Below the pieces are notes generated by a model. It saw only the letters and a program-made list of their open reading frames with translations, ran no database searches and was not told where the DNA came from. Positions 41,999 to 49,562 of a stretch of 64,000 nt of DNA are shown here, piece by piece. The position numbers were made by a program, and so were the translations under genes. Source of the stretch: RGIG8700 sp045648505. GTDB lineage: Bacteria; Bacillota; Clostridia; RGIG6154. The DNA lies in contig JAZROD010000032.1 of assembly GCA_045648505.1 (NCBI GenBank), positions 3,014 through 67,013 of the forward strand, read 5' to 3'. Numbering within the stretch: the first letter of the stretch is position 1; each line of letters begins with the position of its first letter.

Positions 41999-43984
41999 TT
42001 ATAATGTGTATTCCTGTCTTCTCATAACATGGTCCTGATATTCCTTGTCAAGCTCAACAAAGTATGCACTCCATCCCCAGATTCTGACAACAAGCTGCTG
42101 ATATTTTTCAGGGTGTGCCTGAGCATCCTTTAATGTTTCAAGGTTAACTGCGTTAAGCTGAAGCTGATGTCCGCCAAGTTCAACAAAGGATTTAACAAGC
42201 ATAGCAACTTTTTCAACACTGCTTTCATCTTTAAACATAGAATTATGGAATTCAAGTGTTAAAGGACCGCCGTTTATAACATTTTCAAAGTGTGGCTTTG
42301 AGAATGATTTAATAACTGAAAGTGGACCTTTGATATCTGCAAAAATACTTGCAGAGAAGTTTGTACCAAAAGGCTCTTTCTTAAGTCTGCCGTCAGGTGA
42401 TGCACCGATTTCGTTTGCGTGCCAAAGGTAAAACATAGCAGAGCCTGTTCCTGCACGATATATTCCGCCTCTGCAGTTCTTTCTGCCCTTTAAAGCTTCG
42501 CCAAAGGTATCTAAAAGCCATACTGCAATATCATCAACAAGGTCAATATTGTTACCCATTTTGGGTGCTTCATAGCGAAGTTTGTGAAGAAGCTCGGGAG
42601 CGTTTTCAAAGTTTGTATCAACTGCATTTATAAGCTCTTCTTTTGAAATGCTTTTTTCTTCAAACACATATTTTTTGATTACTGCAAGTGAGTCTGCACC
42701 TGTTGCAACACCTGTTCCGTGAATACCGAAGTTATTGTATTTTCCACCACCCCAGATAGTGTCATTATTGCACATAACTGACATAAAAGGAGATGGAACA
42801 AACCATAAGTCCTTTAAATTACCGCAGATAATATCACATTCTGCTTTTATTTCTTTTTCAACTTCTTTTGCAAAGTCATCAAATGTTTCTGATGTTAAAA
42901 GGTGCTTATGAAGAGCGTTGTCTACAACTTTAGGGAAGTTAAGCGCACCGATGTTTGCCACATCTGCGCCAACTTTAGGAACAATAAATTCCCAGCAAGC
43001 GGCAGTAACATATTCACAGGCATCTTCTTTATCGTAGCCAAGTTTAACAAGGGCATCAATAACCACATCATCGTTTGAATACTGTGGGAAACCAAGACCT
43101 GCTTTTGTAAGCTCACTACCTAAAATGTATGTCTCAACAGGTGTGTTTTTATTAACTCTTAAATTGATTTTAGGGTCAATTAAAAGAAGATTATTACTTG
43201 CTTTAAGACAAAGCTTTGAAAGAAGATTAAAAACATCGTTTCCGTCTTTATCAACACCGCCAAGCATTAAGCTTTGTCCGTTGTCACCCTGCTGAACGCC
43301 CACGTAAAGGTCTGAATCTTTGTTGAATGATAAGAAAAAGTCTTCAACAAGCGCTAAAGCTGTCTCTTCTGTGTAAAGTCCTTTTTCCATATCTGCTTTA
43401 AGGTATGGATACATATATTTGTCAAGTCTGCCAACTGTGTTGTGGTAGTTTCCTTCAAGCCAGAGGGCAAAATGAACAATTCTGAAAGACTGAAGTGCTT
43501 CAATAAAGCTTGTTGCACCATAAGCAGGAACTCGCTCTAAAACTTTTGCAATTTCTTCTTTACCCTCTTTGATTGCTGCTTCTTTATATCTTTCAACAAG
43601 ACCTAAAATAGCATCAATGCTTCTTTTCTGATACTCATTTGCAGTTTCTCTTTTTGCAAGAAGACCACATTTGATAATATCTTCATAGTCAGGAGAAAGG
43701 TTTGAAAGATAACCAAGCTCGTGAATGAAATATTTGTCTTTAAGTTCTGCCCACTCATCTTCTGTGAAGCAGTCAGGAATGTTTTTAACTGTTCTTACGA
43801 AGCAAATTTTTTCATCAGGAAGAAAATGTGGTGTTTCCATTTGGCAAAGTCTTTCAAATCTGTCTGTCATTCGCTCAATAGGGGAAAGCCCCTTTTCTTT
43901 ATACTCTTTTGCAAGTTCAGGAGCTTCAATTCTGAACTTGTGATGTTCTTTTTTAAGTATGTAATCAAGTAACGCTTTTGACAT
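41999..43984 (-). CDS. Glycyl radical enzyme of unknown substrate
   Basis: A 661-residue PFL-like enzyme. The active-site cysteine is Cys330 in TAACWEFIV, a C-x-E arrangement as in dehydratases, decarboxylases and lyases rather than the Cys-Cys pair of pyruvate formate-lyase. The radical glycine is Gly637 in VRIWGWSAYF. The protein is about 100 residues or more shorter than common members (about 780-850), mainly at the N-terminus. GGAGTGG precedes the ATG, and the promoter and operator are directly upstream. It is a divergent member; the reaction could be a dehydration, C-C or C-O/N cleavage on a sugar-derived or glycoside-derived compound. Confidence 0.9.
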   Translation of the reverse strand: MSKALLDYILKKEHHKFRIEAPELAKEYKEKGLSPIERMTDRFERLCQMETPHFLPDEKICFVRTVKNIPDCFTEDEWAELKDKYFIHELGYLSNLSPDYEDIIKCGLLAKRETANEYQKRSIDAILGLVERYKEAAIKEGKEEIAKVLERVPAYGATSFIEALQSFRIVHFALWLEGNYHNTVGRLDKYMYPYLKADMEKGLYTEETALALVEDFFLSFNKDSDLYVGVQQGDNGQSLMLGGVDKDGNDVFNLLSKLCLKASNNLLLIDPKINLRVNKNTPVETYILGSELTKAGLGFPQYSNDDVVIDALVKLGYDKEDACEYVTAACWEFIVPKVGADVANIGALNFPKVVDNALHKHLLTSETFDDFAKEVEKEIKAECDIICGNLKDLWFVPSPFMSVMCNNDTIWGGGKYNNFGIHGTGVATGADSLAVIKKYVFEEKSISKEELINAVDTNFENAPELLHKLRYEAPKMGNNIDLVDDIAVWLLDTFGEALKGRKNCRGGIYRAGTGSAMFYLWHANEIGASPDGRLKKEPFGTNFSASIFADIKGPLSVIKSFSKPHFENVINGGPLTLEFHNSMFKDESSVEKVAMLVKSFVELGGHQLQLNAVNLETLKDAQAHPEKYQQLVVRIWGWSAYFVELDKEYQDHVMRRQEYTL

Positions 43985-43998
43985 ATTACCACTCCTTA

Positions 43999-44012
43999 CA
44001 TTATCGTTAATG
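43999..44012 (-). promoter_or_regulatory. Likely LacI-family operator
   Basis: CATTA-TCGT-TAATG is a 14-base dyad with a central CG, as usual for LacI-type sites. It covers the expected transcription start of the glycyl radical enzyme operon, so a bound repressor would block it. The neighbouring LacI-type protein is the natural candidate. Confidence 0.6.
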
Positions 44013-44014
44013 CA

Positions 44015-44043
44015 ATTATACCAAATAAAAACCGCTCAGTCAA
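44015..44043 (-). promoter_or_regulatory. Promoter of the glycyl radical enzyme operon
   Basis: On the minus strand TTGACT (44038-44043) and TATAAT (44015-44020) with a 17-base spacer. The -35 box lies inside the terminal hairpin and coding end of the LacI-type gene. Confidence 0.82.
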
Positions 44044-44060
44044 TAGACTGAACGGTTTTT
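44027..44060 (-). terminator. Terminator at the end of the LacI-type gene
   Basis: AAAAACCG and CAGTC arms pair with GACTG and CGGTTTTT around AATA. The stem overlaps the last codons and stop of the regulator gene and also the -35 box of the next promoter. Confidence 0.7.
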
Positions 44061-45037
44061 CTCTCAATTATTTTTGTTTCAAGGATTTTTTTTACTGTTC
44101 CTGAAGAATTTTCTTCAAGGTTGTCTATTAAGATGTTAACAGCTTCTTTTGCCATAGTTGATTTTTTTGAAGAAAGGGAAGTAAGCTCTAAAGGAAACTT
44201 GAATCTTGACAGAATATCGTCAAAGCCGATAACCGAAACATCTTCAGGGACTTTTTTGCCAAGCTCCTTTAAAATTGATATTGCCTGCATTGCAAAAAGG
44301 TCTGAAAAACAGATAAGTGCAGTATAATTTTTCCTTGAAGACAGAATTTTTTTCATTTTATCATAGTTGTCAGAAGGAGCAAGTTCAAAGACATTGCTAA
44401 AAGCTTTTCCTTTTTCTTCAAATGCTCTTTTTACACCTGAAAGTCTTTCTTCTGCACTTGAGATGCAAAGGGGTGCATTTAAAAACAGAATATCTTTATG
44501 TCCTTTTTCTAAAAGATATTTACCTGCAATATATCCGCTGTTTTCGTCGTTGCAGATAACATAGTTGTTGTCTTTGCCTTTAAACCTTCTGCCGAGAAGT
44601 ACAAAAGGAATATCAAGGCTTTCAAGAAAGGCTATGTTATCGTATGAATTTTGTGTGGGCGATATAATAATACCGTCTGTATTTTTGCTTTTTGCTGAGA
44701 TTATTGCCTGCTTTTCTGTTTCAGGGTCTTCGTCTGTGTTCATTATGTATGCAGTATATCCTTTTTCCCTTAAAAGACCCTCGATTTCTTTTATTACAAC
44801 AGAAAAATGGGGATTTGTAATGTCTGCAACAATAATTGCTATGCTTTTGCTCTTTCCACTTCTTAAAAATATTGCGGATGAGTTTGCAATATATCCCATT
44901 TCCTCAGCAGTTCTTTTAATAAGCTTTTTGGTTTTCTCTGAAATGTCAGGTTTGTCATTAAGTGCGTGAGAAACTGTGTTTGCTGAAAAACCTGTAGCTT
45001 TTGCTATATCAGAAAGAGTAACAGTTTTATTTTTCAT
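44036..45037 (-). CDS. LacI-family transcriptional regulator
   Basis: A 333-residue repressor. The N-terminal helix-turn-helix is VTLSDIAKATGFSANTVSHALNDKPDIS, followed by the hinge helix (ANSSAIFLRSGKSKS). The periplasmic-binding-protein-like effector domain starts SIAIIVADITNPHFSVVI and contains DGIIISPTQ and DVSVIGFDDI. Its start overlaps the end of tsaD by 11 bases, so it is cotranscribed with the t6A operon, while it likely controls the glycyl radical enzyme operon immediately downstream through the dyad at 43999-44012. The effector is probably a sugar or glycoside. Confidence 0.93.
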   Translation of the reverse strand: MKNKTVTLSDIAKATGFSANTVSHALNDKPDISEKTKKLIKRTAEEMGYIANSSAIFLRSGKSKSIAIIVADITNPHFSVVIKEIEGLLREKGYTAYIMNTDEDPETEKQAIISAKSKNTDGIIISPTQNSYDNIAFLESLDIPFVLLGRRFKGKDNNYVICNDENSGYIAGKYLLEKGHKDILFLNAPLCISSAEERLSGVKRAFEEKGKAFSNVFELAPSDNYDKMKKILSSRKNYTALICFSDLFAMQAISILKELGKKVPEDVSVIGFDDILSRFKFPLELTSLSSKKSTMAKEAVNILIDNLEENSSGTVKKILETKIIERKTVQSID

Positions 45038-46037
45038 TAAAATCTATAGGCAGGTAAGGAATTGCGTTTAAGTCCATACCTGAAAAATCCTTTCGCATAT
45101 AATAATGATATGCCGCCGCACCGATCATTGCCGCATTATCTGTGCAATAAACAAAGTCAGGGCAAACAAATTCCATACCACGCTTTTCGGCCTCGCATTT
45201 AAAGCTTTCACGAAGTCCTGAGTTTGCGGCAACACCGCCTGCAATAGAAACCTTTTTAACGCCTTTCATTTCAGCCGCTTTAAAAGTGTTTGTTGTTAAA
45301 ATATCAACAACGGTACTCTGGAAGCTTGCGCAAAGGTCATTTACATTTATTTCTTCACCTTTCTGCGCCATATTGTGGTGATAGTTTATAATTGCAGTTT
45401 TAATTCCGCTGAAAGAAAAATCAAGGGTTTCTTCATGGAATTTAGGCTTTGTTATAGGAATGTTAGGAGTTCCAAGCTTTGCCGCTTTGTCAATACTTGG
45501 TCCGCCTGGGTAGGAAAGTCCCACAACACGGGCAACCTTATCGTAAGCTTCGCCTGCGGCATCATCTCTTGTTTTTCCTAAAACTTCATATTTTCTGTAA
45601 TCTTCAACATAAATAATATGGCTGTGACCACCTGATGCCACAAGGCACATAAATGGTGGTGTAAGTCCCATAAGATAGTTGGCACAAATATGACCTTCAA
45701 TATGGTGAACCCCAATCAATGGCTTGCCTGATGCAAATGCATAAGCCTTTGCATAAGAAAGACCAACAAGGAGTGAGCCAACAAGCCCCGGTGCATAAGT
45801 AACCGCAATTGCATCAATATCGTCAATGGTGCAGTTTGCATCATCAAGTGCCTGTTTAACAACACCATCTATTGCTTCTATATGAAGACGGGATGCAACT
45901 TCAGGCACAACACCGCCGTATTTTTTATGTAAGTTTGCCTGCGAATTTATAACATTTGATAAAACTGTGCGTCCGTCTGCTACAACAGATGCGGCAGTTT
46001 CATCGCAGGAACTTTCAATAGCAAGTATTTTAATCAA
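45027..46037 (-). CDS. tsaD: tRNA t6A threonylcarbamoyltransferase TsaD
   Basis: A 336-residue protein of the Gcp/Kae1 family that transfers the threonylcarbamoyl group to A37 of ANN-reading tRNAs, with TsaB and TsaE. LAIESSCDETAASVV is the nucleotide-binding start, VHHIEGHICANYL supplies the metal histidines, and SIAGGVAANSGLR and CTDNAAMIGAAAY are conserved. The start is TTG at 46035-46037 overlapping the rimI stop, with GGAG 10 bases before. Normal family length. Confidence 0.96.
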   Translation of the reverse strand: MIKILAIESSCDETAASVVADGRTVLSNVINSQANLHKKYGGVVPEVASRLHIEAIDGVVKQALDDANCTIDDIDAIAVTYAPGLVGSLLVGLSYAKAYAFASGKPLIGVHHIEGHICANYLMGLTPPFMCLVASGGHSHIIYVEDYRKYEVLGKTRDDAAGEAYDKVARVVGLSYPGGPSIDKAAKLGTPNIPITKPKFHEETLDFSFSGIKTAIINYHHNMAQKGEEINVNDLCASFQSTVVDILTTNTFKAAEMKGVKKVSIAGGVAANSGLRESFKCEAEKRGMEFVCPDFVYCTDNAAMIGAAAYHYYMRKDFSGMDLNAIPYLPIDFNEK

Positions 46038-46479
46038 TTAGTTCTATCTCCTTTGTCATAAGGATTGCATTTTCGTTATTTTTGTAATAGTTTTTTCTGA
46101 AACCATCCTGGACAAATCCCATTTTTTTATAAAGGTTAATTGCACTTTCGTTGCTTTCACGAACTTCAAGATGCAAAAGTGATGTACTGGTCTGTGCACA
46201 CTTTTCAATCATTTTTTCTAATATTTTTGTTGCAATTCCCATTTTTCTGTAGTCTTTATGAGTGGCAATATTGATGATTTCTGCTTCAAACATAACCCAC
46301 CAGTAACCGCCGTAGCCAACAACTTTATCGTCAATTGTTGCAACAAAATAGCTTGCAACAGGGTTTTCAAGTTCTTTTTTGAATTCTTCAACAGATGACC
46401 ATGGCTTGTGAGGACAGGTGTTGTCTATTTCTTCAATAAAGGGGAGATGCTCCGCTTTTAAATATTCTATGGTAATCAT
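46030..46479 (-). CDS. rimI: Ribosomal protein S18 alanine N-acetyltransferase RimI
   Basis: A 149-residue GNAT acetyltransferase. The acetyl-CoA-binding block is INIATHKDYRKMGIATKILEKMI, followed by HLEVRESNESAINLYKKMGFVQDGFRKNYY, the RimI pattern. It acetylates the N-terminus of S18. The gene lies between tsaC and tsaD, with four-base ATGA overlap to the former and an 8-base overlap with tsaD, the usual arrangement in Firmicutes. Confidence 0.92.
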   Translation of the reverse strand: MITIEYLKAEHLPFIEEIDNTCPHKPWSSVEEFKKELENPVASYFVATIDDKVVGYGGYWWVMFEAEIINIATHKDYRKMGIATKILEKMIEKCAQTSTSLLHLEVRESNESAINLYKKMGFVQDGFRKNYYKNNENAILMTKEIELID

Positions 46480-47480
46480 AATTTTATTATCCTGCCTCCT
46501 GCCGCCTTGAACATTCTGTTATAAAGGGCAAAGCCAACGCCTTTTTTATCGGGCATAAGAGCGAAAATCTTTGTTATGCCATTGTCATCACACTCACGGA
46601 GTAAATCAAAAAACAGTTTACTGCCCAAGCTTGAATCGCCTAATGATTTCACATAAGGCAAATCAAAATCTATTTTGTCATAAGTGAAAACTGCAGTATT
46701 TTCATCTGCATTTTCGGTTATATAGCGTCTGATTTCGTCAATGCTTCCGTCTAAAATATAAAGCTCGCCATTTGGTGCATAGTGCTTGTATTTCATACCA
46801 GGACTTTTAGGCTTAACCGTATCTGTAATCACATCAAGGGTTAAGTGCTTGTCATAAGAAACATCAGGGAAAAGCTCATAAATATCTTCAAAAGTAACTC
46901 CGCCCGGTCTTAAAATAACAGGCGACAATTCTGTTACATCAATAACTGTTGACTCAAGACCTATATCACAGCTTCCGCCGTCTATAATCATATCAATTTT
47001 CCCGTTTAAGTCTTCATAAACATGGCTTGCCTTTGTGGGACTTGGCTTTCCTGATGTGTTTGCACTTGGTGCGGCAACAGGTGTTTTTGCAAGAGCAATA
47101 AGCTCTCTTGCAATTTCGTTTTCGGGAAGTCTGATGGCAACTGTATCAAGACCACCTGAAATAACCGATGGCACAATATCACGCTTTTTGAAAACCAGCG
47201 TCATAGGTCCTGGCCAGAAAGTGTCCATAAGCTTTTGTGCAGTTTTATTGATTTCAAGCACAAGGGGAAGAACTTCTTTTTTATCCTGAATATGTAAAAT
47301 AAGAGGATTGTCCGAAGGTCTGCCTTTGGCAACATAGATTTTTTTTACTGCTTTTTCGTTAAGTCCGTCTGCACCAAGTCCGTAAACTGTTTCTGTAGGG
47401 AATGCAACAAGACCGCCATTGTTTAAAATTTTGGCGGCTTGGGTTAAATTTTCTGTTGTTGGTTTAACAAGAGATGTCAT
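46476..47480 (-). CDS. tsaC: Threonylcarbamoyl-AMP synthase (Sua5/YwlC type)
   Basis: A 334-residue enzyme that makes threonylcarbamoyl-AMP from threonine, bicarbonate and ATP for the t6A pathway. The YrdC domain (about 10-200) has GLVAFPTETVYGLGADG, VAKGRPSDNPLI, FWPGPMTLV and TPVAAPSANTSGKPSPT. A linker with KSPGMKYKHYAP and a C-terminal Sua5 domain follow, so this is the long form. The ATG at 47480 is preferred over a TTG one codon upstream because AAGGAAG lies 7 bases before it. The start overlaps the previous stop by one base. Confidence 0.95.
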   Translation of the reverse strand: MTSLVKPTTENLTQAAKILNNGGLVAFPTETVYGLGADGLNEKAVKKIYVAKGRPSDNPLILHIQDKKEVLPLVLEINKTAQKLMDTFWPGPMTLVFKKRDIVPSVISGGLDTVAIRLPENEIARELIALAKTPVAAPSANTSGKPSPTKASHVYEDLNGKIDMIIDGGSCDIGLESTVIDVTELSPVILRPGGVTFEDIYELFPDVSYDKHLTLDVITDTVKPKSPGMKYKHYAPNGELYILDGSIDEIRRYITENADENTAVFTYDKIDFDLPYVKSLGDSSLGSKLFFDLLRECDDNGITKIFALMPDKKGVGFALYNRMFKAAGGRIIKL

Positions 47481-47965
47481 CAATAATCTTCCTTTATACC
47501 GAGGGAATCGTCATTTTCAATCCACTCTGATACCATATAGTGTCTGTAATTTTCTTTATCATCTCTGATGTAAACATCATTGATGCCTGCATTTATTATC
47601 ATTCTTTTGCACATAGAACAAGGCATTGCGTTTTCAACAACTGCACCTGTGCTTTTTTCTTTACCGCAAAGGTAAAGAGTTGCGCCAATCATTTCGTTTC
47701 TTGATGCAGAGATAATAGCATTTGCTTCAGCGTGAACACTTCTGCAAAGTTCGTATCTTGTGCCTCTTGGAACATTTAATTTTTCTCTTAAACAAAAGCC
47801 CATATCAGAGCAATTCTGTCTTTGTCTTGGTGCACCAACATAACCTGTTGAAACGATTTCATCGTTTTTAACAATAATTGCGCCAAAATTTCTTCTGAGG
47901 CAAGTGCCTCTTTCAAGTACTGTTTCTGCGATGTCGAGGTAATAGTTTATTTTATCTGTTCTCAA
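47480..47965 (-). CDS. dCMP/cytidine deaminase-like protein (ComE operon protein 2 type)
   Basis: A 161-residue zinc deaminase. SVHAEANAI and AMPCSMCKRMIINAGI are the HAE and PCxxC zinc and catalytic motifs, and the size matches dCMP deaminases (ComEB-like). It converts dCMP to dUMP, feeding dTMP synthesis. The TTG start at 47963-47965 is chosen because AAGGAGG stands 8 bases before it; longer frames run into rpiB. Confidence 0.88.
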   Translation of the reverse strand: MRTDKINYYLDIAETVLERGTCLRRNFGAIIVKNDEIVSTGYVGAPRQRQNCSDMGFCLREKLNVPRGTRYELCRSVHAEANAIISASRNEMIGATLYLCGKEKSTGAVVENAMPCSMCKRMIINAGINDVYIRDDKENYRHYMVSEWIENDDSLGIKEDY

Positions 47966-47978
47966 AACCGTATCCTCC

Positions 47979-48416
47979 TTAATTATTTTCAATATCTGTA
48001 ATAAGGTCAATTCTTGCCTGATGGCGTCCGCCTTCAAACTCTGCATTCATATATGCATCAAGAATTGAAATGGCAAGGTCTTCTCCAAGAACTCTGCCAC
48101 CCATACAGATAACATTTGCATTGTTATGCTGTTTGGTTTTTTCTGCACTGTATGCATCAGAACAAAGTGCAGCACGGATTCCTTTGTGTTTGTTTGCGGC
48201 AATTGAAATACCGATACCTGTTCCGCAGATTAAAATACCGAATTCTGCTTCACCGCTTGTAACTGCAGGACAAACTGCAGATGCAATGTCAGGGTAATTT
48301 ACGCTGTCTTTTGAGTAACAACCGAAGTCTTTAACTTCAATTCCTTTTCCTTCAAGGTGTTTGATGATGGCAAGTTTAAGTTCATAACCGCCGTGATCTG
48401 ATCCGATAGCTATCAT
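47979..48416 (-). CDS. rpiB: Ribose-5-phosphate isomerase B
   Basis: A 145-residue isomerase of the RpiB/LacAB family, interconverting ribose-5-phosphate and ribulose-5-phosphate. IAIGSDHGGYELK starts the protein, GILICGTGIGISIAANK is the active-site loop with the catalytic cysteine, and AEKTKQHNNANVICMGGR follows. The ATG at 48416 gives the standard N-terminus; an upstream frame overlaps tsaB and is rejected. It sits within the t6A operon with 4 bases between it and the tsaB stop. Confidence 0.94.
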   Translation of the reverse strand: MIAIGSDHGGYELKLAIIKHLEGKGIEVKDFGCYSKDSVNYPDIASAVCPAVTSGEAEFGILICGTGIGISIAANKHKGIRAALCSDAYSAEKTKQHNNANVICMGGRVLGEDLAISILDAYMNAEFEGGRHQARIDLITDIENN

Positions 48417-48420
48417 AATA

Positions 48421-49095
48421 TTATTCCTTTCCTTCCTGTTGGTCCACATAAGCTTTAACTAAATAATCGGGAGCAATAGGTTTGTTTTGTTTATTTAAGT
48501 ATAATTTTTCTGCAAGGTATGCAACCGAAGCCGCATCTGAAGTATTATATATTTCTGCAGGGAAAACTGCGTTTTCTTTAAGAGTCTCTTTAATAAGCTC
48601 TTTGTGTTTTTCGATGCAGTCGCCTGTAAAAATTATTTTCTTGTCAAAGCAGGAAAGCTTTGATAAAAGAATGTTAATGTCGCACATATCTGCAGGGAGG
48701 ATTTCTTCACCGTTTTTATAAAGTGAATAATAAACCTGATTTCTTCTTGCATCTAAAAGTGGACAAACATAGCCGTCAAAGTAATTGAATTTAAAAGCCA
48801 TAGCCTCAAGAGTGGAAACACCAACTGCCGGCTTTCCTGCACCGTCTGCAAGACCTTTGATTGTTGCAATTCCAACACGAAGTCCTGTGAAAGAACCGGG
48901 ACCTTGTGCAGCTGCAAAAAGGTCAATATCCTTTGCACAAAGATTAAGTTTGTTTAAAAGTTCTTCAATAAGCACCATACTTATCTGTGAATGTGGAGTT
49001 GCAAGATTTAAGGTGAAAACACCTAAGAGGTTACCATCCTGTGTTACCGCAACTGTTGCTGCTTTTGAAGATGTGTCTGTTGCAAGAGTTCTCAT
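48421..49095 (-). CDS. tsaB: t6A dimerisation partner TsaB
   Basis: A 224-residue protein of the YeaZ family, an inactive TsaD relative that forms the TsaB-TsaD-TsaE complex. LATDTSSKAATVAV is the ASKHA fold start and FAAAQGPGSFTGLRVGIATIKGLA is the strongly conserved TsaB block. The start overlaps the tsaE stop by four bases (ATGA), indicating translational coupling. Confidence 0.94.
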   Translation of the reverse strand: MRTLATDTSSKAATVAVTQDGNLLGVFTLNLATPHSQISMVLIEELLNKLNLCAKDIDLFAAAQGPGSFTGLRVGIATIKGLADGAGKPAVGVSTLEAMAFKFNYFDGYVCPLLDARRNQVYYSLYKNGEEILPADMCDINILLSKLSCFDKKIIFTGDCIEKHKELIKETLKENAVFPAEIYNTSDAASVAYLAEKLYLNKQNKPIAPDYLVKAYVDQQEGKE

Positions 49096-49505
49096 TTTTT
49101 AACCTCGCTTATTTCAATAATTCTTCCGCCTTTGTTATATGTAATATTAACTGCCTTATATTCTTCAAGAAGTGGATATGCAATTTCAGGCCACTCAATA
49201 ATACAGATGCCGCCCGAGAAAAGATAACTGTCTATATCTATGGAATACAAGTCATCAACCGTCTTTAAACGGTATAAATCAAAGTGATAAACGGATGTTT
49301 TGCCGGGATATTCGTTTACGATGTTAAATGTAGGACTGACAGGCTCGTAAATACACTCAAGAGCCTTTGCAATACCTTTTGTGAAGGTTGTTTTTCCTGC
49401 ACCTAAATCGCCTGTTAAACAGACAATATCACCGCTTTTTAATGTTTTGCCGAATTCTTCACCAATGAGTATGGTTTCTTCGGCATTTAATGCATTATAA
49501 ATCAT
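49092..49505 (-). CDS. tsaE: t6A ATPase TsaE
   Basis: A 137-residue P-loop ATPase of the YjeE family that drives the t6A complex cycle. Walker A is GDLGAGKTTFTKGIA. PVSPTFNIVNEYPG, VYHFDLYRL and CIIEWPE are the conserved following blocks. The ATG at 49505 is taken, with GAGAGG four bases upstream; a TTG four codons earlier is possible. First gene of the operon that runs through lacI. Confidence 0.94.
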   Translation of the reverse strand: MIYNALNAEETILIGEEFGKTLKSGDIVCLTGDLGAGKTTFTKGIAKALECIYEPVSPTFNIVNEYPGKTSVYHFDLYRLKTVDDLYSIDIDSYLFSGGICIIEWPEIAYPLLEEYKAVNITYNKGGRIIEISEVKK

Positions 49506-49533
49506 AAAACCTCTCAAATTTCAATGATAGTTT

Positions 49534-49562
49534 ATTTTATCATAAATTTTCAGATATGTCTA
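49534..49562 (-). promoter_or_regulatory. Promoter of the tsaE operon
   Basis: On the minus strand TAGACA (49557-49562) and TAAAAT (49534-49539) with a 17-base spacer in the 57-base gap after the surface-protein gene. Confidence 0.65.
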
